From Parastagonospora avenae f. sp. tritici 18332-5 (taxonomy: Eukaryota; Ascomycota; Dothideomycetes; Pleosporales; Phaeosphaeriaceae): a stretch of DNA of 26,162 nt. This document shows positions 18,276 through 26,162 of the stretch, one piece after another. The position numbers and the translations under genes were made by a program. The stretch covers positions 1 to 26,162 of the forward strand of contig JAFJTR010000164.1 in assembly GCA_022559985.1 (NCBI GenBank), written 5' to 3'. The notes below the pieces were generated by a model. It saw nothing but the letters and a program-made list of their open reading frames with translations, had not been told where the DNA came from and did not search any database. The stretch's first letter is position 1, and every line of letters begins with the position of its first letter.

Positions 18276-19374
18276 ACCTCTTTATCTCTTCTCATTGGGA
18301 AAAGGCGGGTGGGAATTTTGCTGGCGCTTGGGGCTGCGTTTATTACAGATAAATCAGAGGACTACACGCAGTTGCATGAACTTGTTATTACTATAAATGA
18401 GATACATGCCGACATCAAGAAGAGCATCGCAAAGCTCGTCAAGCAGGCCTTGCGCAAGCTCCTACAGAAGGCCACAGTCATCGTCACCGCATCATCCATC
18501 GCCACAAAATCCGAATTCACGTTTTCCAGACACATGTATGCCTTCTCGTGGATGAGCTCCATCGTTTCAATGATGTTGATGCTATCGAGATTTTCTCACT
18601 CTACTGGAATGTGTCGATACGTTTCATGATCGGAGACTCTAACCAGCTTCCGCATATGACGTTTGGTCCAGATGAGTTGAATCCGTTCCAGAAGCAGGCC
18701 CAACTCCCCGCATTCAATCGCTTCTAGGCCACCGGTATTCCGATGTTCTTCCTTCCGTACACTGTGCGCTTCGCCAATCCAGAGCTGCTAAAGATCTGTG
18801 CCCTAGTGAATGAGATTCAAGCCTTGCCATCGGTTGATGGCGCGTATGACGAGGCCACGACGGAGGAGTACCCCACTGTTGCGGCGGCGTTCTAGGGCAT
18901 CAATGATCCTGTCATTGTCATCAACGCTGCAGACTTGGTTGTCGGTGGCCTGAAGATCAAGTATTGCTTGCAGACGGCTCATGTCGCCATAAGGACTCTG
19001 CTGCAGGCCTGTGCTCGTATTGATGGATCGCACATCGTGGCAGTCGCTCCATATCAGGTACAAGAGTTTTTAATTCTCAGCATGCGTGCCGGTCCCTTGA
19101 CTCGAACTGATTCGTCCAGGTAACGCAGTTCGACTTGGGAATCCCGACAGCTGAATGCCTTCGCGGCCGCTGTTTGCGACAGTATGAATGCAATGAAGGA
19201 CTGAGATACTCTAGGATACATTGTGAGAGTCCATACAGCAATTTTAAAGGTGTTGAAGTTATACAGGCTTACATATCGTATGATGTGTTTTTGGGACATT
19301 CGAAGGGTCTTGGAGGACGAAGAGTGGTAGAGAGGAGTTCGGGAAACCCAGGACGCCATTTTCGGTTGCGCTAA
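18276..19374 (+). pseudogene. Broken superfamily-1 (Upf1/Dna2-like) helicase
   Basis: Helicase motifs are readable in order but not in one frame. Frame A (about 18276-18520) gives IGKRRVGILLALGAAF, perhaps a degraded Walker A region, then LLQKATVIVTASSIATKSEF, like the segment ahead of motif II. After a frame change near 18520, frame B gives THVCLLVDELHRF (Walker B, 18530-18568), FMIGDSNQLPHM (motif III, GDxxQL) and MFFLPYTVRFANPELL (motif IV region). Two TAG codons interrupt (18725, 18893), then come GINDPVIVINAADL and HIVAVAPYQVQ (motif V-like). A possible intron starts GTACAAG. The final part (FKGVEV...GHSKGLGGRR, to ~19330) may be the remains of motifs V/VI. No GKT motif survives, so it cannot encode an active enzyme. 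Such helicases occur in dispersed families in fungal genomes. Confidence 0.65.
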
Positions 19375-19661
19375 TCAGTTCGACTCGCTCTCATGTTGTC
19401 TGCGGTCACGCCCTTACAAGCGGCCGCCTCTGGTTCCAGCGCGAAAGGGATTTGCTTGCTGGCTATGTTCCAATGGTTGGTATGTCGTGAAGGGCCAATG
19501 AGCTGATGACGTCCGGATGCACGTGACTGGCCATTGTGCGGAGCTACAGGTGCGAGAATGCCAATCGCGTCACTAGTACGACTCGTTGTACTTGGTAGAG
19601 AGCACCTACCTAAATAATCGCCCTCAGGCAGTATCAACCACCGACATCTGTCAACCTCATT
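19375..19661. other. Spacer with short repeated motifs
   Basis: No gene seen. It holds the second of two GCGGCCGC octamers (19420-19427; the other is 19163-19170), each preceded 37-44 nt upstream by CAGTTCGACT. CACCTACCTAA (19603-19613) lies about 50 bp before the next ATG. Confidence 0.4.
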
Positions 19662-21029
19662 ATGTTTTTGATATCATATACTCAGAAGCGCCCGAAAAAG
19701 AAGCGTGGGATGCCCGTCAAGCACAAGCGCAAGCGACAGTAGGCTATCTACAGAAATCTTCTGGCATACATGATTCTAATACTGTAACTTTCGCAGACCC
19801 ATAGATGGGAATGGAACTACCCGCAAAAGACTGCGCGATCTTTTCCGCACCGAGAGCGAATGGCTCGAGGAATACGAGCAGCGGAAGGTGTGGAGAGCGA
19901 GGCATGTTTGATCAGACAGAAACAGTTCAACACGCTAACCCAGATCAGAAAATTGCTCTTACGAGAGTTCCGAATTGCTGATGCGAAGGCGGAGTGCCTG
20001 GACCTAGCGACAGAGTTCCACGCCGCCGTACCGCGTGAAGGGCGAGTCATGGTGTACTCCTACCTGTACCAGTCCCGCCCTCAATTCTCCGAGCAACTAT
20101 ACAGAAAGATACCTGAGCTTCACTGCGGTGATGTAGACCTTTCATACATGCCACATTGGCAGAGGAAAGGCGCTGTTGGCCTGGAGTTTTCCTGAGAGTA
20201 CACCGAGTTCCTCTACGAGACCATGGAGTTCCGTCTACGCGTCGAGACCATCTCGTCTCTGCTTGATCGTGATCCTTTTGGCAGCGGCATAGTTCCTTCT
20301 GACTTCATTCGGTCCTGCACGGTTCTATTCAGAATTGCCTACGACTCCAGTGATTCAGTGAAGGACGAGCAGACCAGGATCAAGGGACAGACCCGCGCTT
20401 TGAGAAAATTAAAGCAACGTTCGGGCACCATTACCTTTGAGATTGAGCTCAATATAGAGGCCGCTTTGGCCGAGCAGCTGGCCTGTATTTTCCTTCAACT
20501 TGCCTTTCTTGCGCTGTTCGTTTTCGAATTGAAGGACATAGCCTTTAATTGCAACATAACGATAGTCTCCGATACGACTGTTCCGGATCCTTATCAGATG
20601 AGCATAGACGTTTCTTCTTTGTCGGACGTGCCAAAAGAAGAACTGGTCAAGAAATTATGCGATTGGTACACAGCCAGTAGTAAGTCAGGACGAAATTGCG
20701 ACTGTGAAGAAATCCAAATCACTGATATCTCGAAAGCCAGGTTGAGTGAGGAGGACTCAGATAACCTTGATATGGACCTGGCCGACTCGGTGGCGCCTGA
20801 TTGGGAGTGGGTGTATCTGCGTCAATTTCTGGCCTTGGAGAATGACACGGACTATCCGGTACTGAAGCGCATCTTGACGATGATCGCTTGACATGTCGGG
20901 ACATATTGAAGGCGACCTAGCGACTGGGGGCATTGGCAGAAGTACCTAGACGTCAGAGACAAGTGGTTCAAAATGGGATTTAGCATGAAGTCATTGCTTA
21001 CTTGGCTTCGAACGGCTACTGTTCCTTGA
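19662..21029 (+). pseudogene. Broken hypothetical gene with basic N-terminus
   Basis: A likely first exon, 19662-19738, reads MFLISYTQKRPKKKRGMPVK followed by more basic residues. A 58-nt intron (19739-19796, GTAGGC...CGCAG with CTAAT) would join TRKRLRDLFRTESEWLEEYE, which stops at TGA 19909. A second frame, from ~19944, then reads IRKLLLREFRIADAKAECLD and runs to TGA 21027 with three internal TGA codons: 20193, 20889 and 20907. The longest clean part, from ATG 20223, is 222 aa. A 39-nt intron (19905-19943) would join the frames in phase but is unusually short; a frameshift is equally possible. The layout (LDLATEFHAA..., EYTEFLYETMEFRLRVETIS) recalls uncharacterised Dothideomycete proteins, but I cannot name a domain. 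All three internal TGAs could derive from CGA by one C-to-T change. Confidence 0.5.
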
Positions 21030-21767
21030 AAGAGATGCAGAAGACTTGAGAGCCTACGATGGAATAGGTGAGATTATAATACAATCATACCCATCCTTCC
21101 TTCTATGATTTGGCGCGTCACTATTTTCTCTCCTTGGTCCGTCCGAACAGACACGCGTCGCCCTCCACACATTCTATCGATTTGCCAACTCGGGTCCTTA
21201 CACAGCCACGCCGATGCAGCCGAGCCATCAAACACGAACGCCCGGCCCACCTTCGGGATTTAGGATCTCATCCTTCCGCCGACGGAACGGACTGGGTGCC
21301 TTAGAAGTCAGCCTGAAAGACTTGGTAAGAACGTCTCTTTCATAAATACACAACCACCAGCATAGTTATTAAGTGATGATATGATCAAAGTGAAGATATT
21401 AACAATGATTGTCCGCACCGATAATATATAATCTAGCATCTAATATATTTGCATTTCAATCTTCATGTCTGTGTACACAAGAAAAATGGCGAACGGCCGG
21501 CCCATATACAAAAATGCCCTCCGTCATCGCCAACGCCAATGCCAAAAGGAAAACAAAGAAGCGGTAGTAGTTTGAAGTTCGTATCATGAGTAGTCCAGAG
21601 ATGTGAGTAATGGCGCGGGGTTCGCGGCTACAGGTACTCGATTGTGGATGAGGAAAAACGCCGTCATATGCTGATGTGGATGATGCTTCACGCCCAAACG
21701 CCCAGTCCATATATACAAGAGTCATGCAAGTTGAAGAAGACAAAAGGAAATACAAGTCTCAAAATAC
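21030..21767. other. Intergenic, 3' flank of the GH79 gene
   Basis: About 740 bp without a credible gene. 21340-21470 is AT-rich and probably includes the poly(A) region of the minus-strand GH79 gene. A 64-aa plus-strand frame at 21110 shows no recognisable sequence. Confidence 0.5.
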
Positions 21768-23541
21768 TCAGCACATCACCATCCCCAGCGCTAGGATGAC
21801 GGTGACGGCCGTGGAGTAGATGAAGTTGTGCGATCCAGCGAGGATGGAAGTAGCGGCACTGCTCTTCTTGCTCTGGGTTGGATCGGGCTTGAGGACAAGG
21901 TTGACACCGAGTTTGGAACCAATGTTCGCGACGACGGCCTGCGAGTCGCGCACTTGCACAGACATCTTGCCAGATCCGTCGAGAGTGAACTTGTTCTCGC
22001 TGGCGTCGACAAGGGTAGAGTTTCCGGTGACGTCGTCGTAGCTCATGCCGTTCCAGGTCACTTCGGACTGCGACTCGGCGCCGGGTGCAGTGAGATAAGA
22101 GAGATAGACGTCCTTGTTTGCGTTGGCAGATCCGAGGTTCAGGTTGAAGGTGAAGGATCCCGGGGTCATGGAGCTGTTGGCCTCCTTGGAGTTGATCATG
22201 ACGACAGCCTGGAGCTTGTCGTTGGCGTAGGTGGTGTACATCCGGATGCGACCCTTGTATGCTGACTCGGGGTTGGTCTTGAGGGCAGAGACCTGCGTGG
22301 TGCCGTTGCCGTTGCCGATGAGCTGGGCGACAGCGGCGTGTGCGTAGTACTGCGGACGGACGAACGAGGTGTCGCGGCCATACATGGGAATGGGTTGCCA
22401 TGCGGAGGCGTTGGAATTGTCGGTCATGTGCATCTGCACGGAAGAGATACCAAGGGAGGCGGCATACAGGAAGAAGTTCAGGGTCCACAGGGAGGCACCG
22501 AATGTGTCACTGACGCCAGACATTCCGATGGGGCCGACGGAGCTCATCTCTCGCAGGACGTAGGGCAGGCCGGTCTTGAGGGCGACTTGGACCTGCTTGG
22601 CCCAGTAGGTGAACTGCGTGTCAGTCTGGTCCATGTCCATCAGATCGTCCTGGGTGATGGGTGTGGGGGTCACTCCGATGACTGGAAGAGTTAGCGTTGG
22701 TTAATTTGATGGATGAAAGGGACATACAGTAAAAGTAGTCGTGCTGGTTCCACGTGGTCATGTAGTTGTCGCCATTGCGGCCCTCCATGATGCCATCGTC
22801 TACGAGCTGCGAGATCTCGAAGGTCGTGCCAATGGTCGATGCGGTCGCCGGGGGCTCGAAGAAGGCGCAGGGCAGATTGGCGGGCTTGAGGACGCGCTCG
22901 CAGATGACTTCGCAACGGTCAAGCCACTGCTGGGTGTAGACCTTGCCGGACCAGCCAGCACTCCTGAAGGCATTTTGAAGCCACAGGTCTGGCTCGTTGC
23001 CGACCTCAAACGAGTACAGCTTGGTGTTTTTGAGGTTGTCGACGGCTCCCTGCGCAATGGCGACAATATGGTCCGCCCAGTCGTCGTCCATGTAGGCCAT
23101 GTTCAGGCCAAAGGTGACGGGCGTGTCCTTGGGCAGGCGGTCAAGCGCGTTGACATAGCCCGGGCCGATGATCATCGAGTCGGCGGCGATGGCGCCCTGG
23201 GCTTTGGAGTTCTTGTTCGCAGTCCATCGGTGCTCCTGCTTGCTCGCGTTCCACACCATGTAGTCCTGGGTGTTTCCTCCTAACCGGATGTGCGGCGGTG
23301 CGCCCGAGTAGTCGGCCAGGTTCTGCAGCAGCTGGATGGAGAAGGCGTTGACATTGTCGCCGCCCATGAACGAGAACAGGTTGGAGGGCTCAATGCCAAA
23401 GCCCGCAAACGACGGATCGATGTAATCGGAGGAGCCAGAGGGTGCATTAGTGCCGAGGGCAATGGTCAAGCTCTGGGCGAGGGCGGTGGGCAGCGTGAGT
23501 AGAGCTGCTATGCTAGTACTGGCAGATAACGAGCGGTACAT
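21768..23541 (-). CDS. GPI-anchored glycoside hydrolase family 79 enzyme
   Basis: Model: exon 1 23541-22728, intron 22727-22682 (46 nt, GTATGT...TCCAG, GCTAAC branch), exon 2 22681-21768; 575 aa. GH79 enzymes are retaining beta-glucuronidases and related activities on glucuronic-acid-capped glycans such as arabinogalactan proteins. Residues 1-23 (MYRSLSASTSIAALLTLPTA...) form a signal peptide. The family is recognised by FAGFGIEPSNLFSFMG, PPHIRLGGNTQDYMVW and YSFEVGNEPDLW, where E183 of GNEP is the expected acid/base. In exon 2, YVLREMSSVGPIGMSGVSD places the expected nucleophile at E316. A beta-sandwich-like C-terminal domain with several NxS/T sites follows. The Ser/Ala-rich tail ending FIYSTAVTVILALGMVMC is typical of a GPI-attachment signal, so the enzyme probably sits at the plasma membrane or wall. 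The glycan specificity is not readable. Confidence 0.92.
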
Positions 23542-24636
23542 AGTCGCGGTGTGGTGTTTGGTGCACAGCTCGAGGTGCAGGTGCGCGGGTGCAGTGGCCG
23601 CGCAATGCAGTGCGACTGATGGTTAAGCTAGGATAGTTTGGATGGTTGGGATAGTTGGATGCGCGAGCAGCAGCGACAGGGGGAAAACACTACGGGCCCA
23701 GGATACAGTATCAGCGAGTGCGAGGGCGGGTCAAAGGCGGGATAAAGAAATCGGGAGTGAAAGGCAGAGGGCAGGCAAATGCTGGGGGTGTCAGTGATAG
23801 ATGGCCGGCGCGCCAGGGCTATCAGGACTCAGGGCCCAAAAGGTCAACAAGTTTTGCAGCATATGCGTCACCCCGAGTGGAGCCGTCGCGCAAATGTGGA
23901 AGCTGCGGGATGTTCGGCGGGAAGTCGCGGCTCGCCCTTACCACACTTGCGACGCGCATGACATCAGGATCCGAGCCTGTCTGCGCCTGGGGCCTGCTGC
24001 TGCCATTGACAGGCGCCTGGTGCTCGACACCGTGCTATTCACTGCTGTGGGCAGTTATCGCAGCGCCGTGTGCTCCATACGCGTCAGCGAGCTGGTGTGG
24101 CTCCGCTTTGGGCCCCCGTCCGCGCTAGGAATACTGGTGGCGCCTCGGATCTGCGGACTAACGACGGAAGAGGCCAATTTAGATATACAGCTGCATATAC
24201 CGTGCAGATCGAAGGAGCGCGAAGCTTGATTCTCGCAGGATTCGCAGCCGCAGACTATCGCAACATCATAATCGACGTGCATCGCGACTTGCTCGAGCTG
24301 AACGATACCGTGGCACAGCGCGTTCCTTGAGCGCGAATTTCCCGTCGTCAGCACTGGCGCCGGCCAGCTGCAACGTTTCGGAATCGGGTGCAGCCACTGG
24401 GCTTGCATTCAGCCTCAACGCCCGCGTCCCTGCTGATCCATGCGTATTGGTCCGACAAGCCGCCGTGTACAAAGGGCTTGTATATATTGCCCAGCCCTCG
24501 TCATTCGCCGCCCGCAAGCGCTGAGCGTCACAGCAGAACACGCCAGGGGGTGACTTGTGATGGTTTATGATAAACTTAGACAGGGTCTCGCTCCACCAGC
24601 TGAACGGACAAACCTTAAACGTCATACATACACAAA
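23542..24636. other. GH79 upstream region, no clear gene
   Basis: About 1.1 kb, GC-rich. Open frames up to 157 aa exist on both strands but overlap each other and show no domain or biased codon use. TATATATT at about 24480 could be a TATA box for the small frame at 24637. TCGACGTGCATCGCGAC (24272-24288) recurs with one mismatch at 24873-24889. Confidence 0.45.
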
Positions 24637-24774
24637 ATGGCTGGTCCGACCGCCGTTCCTGCCTCCCACCAGCCTCGCCCTTCACGTGCCGTTACCGCCG
24701 TTTCAGCCTCAACACCTCAGAACAAAACACCAAGACGTCTTGCGCACACGTCCGCCAAGCCCTTTGCCTACTGA
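24637..24774 (+). CDS. Possible small ORF or first exon (45 aa)
   Basis: MAGPTAVPASHQPRPSRAVT followed by a Ser/Thr/Pro/Arg-rich remainder. The start context CACAAAATGG is excellent for a fungal gene, and a TATATATT lies about 155 bp upstream. No domain is recognised and no good splice donor was found to extend it. It may be a short disordered protein, an upstream exon or chance. Confidence 0.2.
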   Translation: MAGPTAVPASHQPRPSRAVTAVSASTPQNKTPRRLAHTSAKPFAY

Positions 24775-25099
24775 CACCGCGCTCAGCAGGGACGTTTCTT
24801 GTTTGCACCCACCGCCAAGTCCTCCCAGCCGCCGTTTCCGTTACTAGCAACATACTATGATGCTATACGTCGACGTCCATCGCGACAGAAATTGGCATCG
24901 TCGCCTGGTGTCGCGCTGAATCAAATCTAGAGCTCTGTCTCTAGTCCGACTAACTGTCACGCCGCACGGACGTGACGCAGCAGCAGAGCCTCATACCTCA
25001 CATCGCATTCTGCTAGCGCCTTGACTTCCGCATCTTCCGCCCAACAGCACCCACTGCCCATGCCATCGTGAACTCTATTTCGTACAGCTGCGTGTTGAT
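24775..25099. other. Spacer, nothing recognised
   Basis: 325 bp without a supported feature apart from the second copy of the 17-nt motif TCGACGTsCATCGCGAC (24873-24889). Confidence 0.4.
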
Positions 25100-25743
25100 T
25101 CAGCTTGTTCGTGAGGGTATGACGAGCTTTCCGCTCCACCTCCCAGTCTTACCGCGCCATAGTCGCTTCATGCGCTGGAACACACACCGCACTTTGTGTT
25201 GGAGCGCGTGGTGCATAGCTTCCATGTCGACTCGCGTTTGTCCCGTCTCGAGCTCCGGTGTGGTGAAGGCTGGAATTGTTGAGCCTGACGAGTAGTCGAA
25301 ATGCGCGATTATTACGTCGAGCCGGATGACTAGGTGGGTAAGGTATTAATGGTGTCGAGGGTGGGGAAGAAGATGCCATCTGCGATATTGATAGGATCAT
25401 GCAGTGTGCGACTGTCGAGTGCCGATTTGATACATAGGTATTGAGAGCTTTCTGTCAAGCTCTTCTGCGCTGGCACAATCTTCGCCACTGTACAAGAGAA
25501 GGTGTTTCTGGAGTAGAGCAGGGCCGCCACCTCGTCGTGCAGCTGCTTGCATGTCTGCAACAACACCAATCCTGGCACCTTGGTGATATGCGCTGGATTT
25601 ATCTGTACCCCGAATTCGAGAGGCAGCAGCTCAGCATATACCTGGTTCCGGACCTCTTCTGGCAGATCCAAGAAGCTCTGTCGCCACGGATCCTGCGAGG
25701 CGCTTTTGTGCGAAACGCTTGCCCTTCGTATTTTGTATACATT
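25100..25743 (-). pseudogene. Frameshifted F-box/2EXR-like gene
   Basis: Two minus-strand frames together read like one F-box-like protein of a kind common in Dothideomycetes. Frame 1 is open from 25743 and gives SVSHKSASQDPWRQSFLDLP then EEVRNQVYAELLPL, the LP.E.RN.IY opening, followed by LLQTCKQLHDEVAALLYSRN and FFPTLDTINT, stopping at 25330. Frame 2 is open from 25345 and continues LTHLVIRLDVIIAHFDYSSG, ending at TGA 25100-25102. The switch near 25340-25350 fits loss of one base. No ATG precedes the F-box in frame 1; a TAA sits at 25744-25746, so a first exon may be missing or an intron unrecognised. F-box proteins recruit substrates to SCF ubiquitin ligases, but the substrate is unknown. 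Because the contig end is nearby, a sequencing error is a real alternative to true decay. Confidence 0.55.
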
Positions 25744-26162
25744 TTAACCTCTGCTATTGCAGCGATACGTCTTTTTGCTAAGTCGTCCCAGGCACTGGAG
25801 AGGTTGCACCGATAGATCTGCAGGCGACTCTTAGCCGCCAGATATGATCGATAACTGAGCACCCATGGTTGTCGCTATGGTGCAGGGTTTGAGCCGTGGC
25901 ATGATATATCTCCGACTTGCAACGTGTGAACCAAGCACGCGCCACCCTTCAAGTTGACAACATCGACAGCGCCAAATAGTTTTCGCATTCACGGACGCCC
26001 GGGAAAGTGAAGCCGACATCATTTGTCTGCTATCCAACGCAGGATCCGGGGGGGGGGGGGGGGGGGGGGGGGGCAAGAACCCACACGAGAACCATTAAAA
26101 AAAAAAAAAAATACCCCACCAAAAAACATCGGTTTGCGACAATCAAAAACAAAATCGCCCGG
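25744..26162. other. Right end with homopolymer runs
   Basis: No gene recognised. It contains 26 consecutive G (26048-26073) and 15 consecutive A (26097-26111), followed by A/C-rich sequence. This looks like a low-quality contig end or junction more than natural sequence. Confidence 0.6.

Noticed and set aside
23655..24229. Overlapping plus-strand frames of 142-157 aa upstream of GH79
   Set aside because: Two frames overlap heavily, neither has domain-like sequence, and the region is GC-rich enough to leave long chance frames.
1..26162. CRISPR arrays, bacterial operons or ribosome binding sites
   Set aside because: Genes carry spliceosomal introns and belong to eukaryotic families; no direct-repeat/spacer array is present. 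The tandem repeats found are coding minisatellites.

Overview
The window is nuclear DNA of a filamentous ascomycete (Pezizomycotina). Introns are short (46-184 nt) with GT...AG ends and CTAAC/CTGAC-like branch points. The gene set is typically fungal: NMD3, the fungal mitochondrial factor ATP25, a Zn2Cys6 regulator, an MCT-type MFS carrier and a GPI-anchored GH79 enzyme. The style of the hypothetical proteins, including an F-box-like family, suggests a Dothideomycete; that class assignment is inference.

Layout. 1-1421 is gene-free and holds a 74-nt near-perfect hairpin. 1422-4469 (+) encodes a 1015-aa VWA-domain protein with a complete MIDAS and cysteine clusters. It converges on NMD3 (4740-6278, -), the 60S export adaptor. 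NMD3 shares a 330-bp promoter with ATP25 (6609-7829, +), which here lacks the usual C-terminal half. From 8181 to 11362 lie two same-strand paralogues of an unrecognised family. They share a ~60-aa N-terminal domain and low-complexity middles. Copy 2 is intact. Copy 1 is built from minisatellites, and its tail downstream (9119-9709) carries three in-frame TAG codons.

11574-13950 (-) is a Zn2Cys6 regulator with two exons. It is divergent from a three-exon MCT-like MFS transporter (14676-16093, +). The shared 725-bp intergenic region holds CGG-N5-CCG and CGG-N11-CCG palindromes of the kind such regulators bind, so this looks like a small regulator/transporter module.

16094-21029 is a decayed stretch. 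It holds a tRNA-Leu-like Pol III element, a broken superfamily-1 helicase whose motifs are still readable, and a broken hypothetical gene with three in-frame TGA codons. Most of the nonsense codons could each arise by a single C-to-T change, which fits RIP or deamination.

21768-23541 (-) is a secreted, probably GPI-anchored GH79 glycosidase with one intron. The right end has a possible 45-aa ORF, a frameshifted F-box-like gene (25100-25743, -), then a 26-nt G run and a 15-nt A run that suggest a poor contig end.
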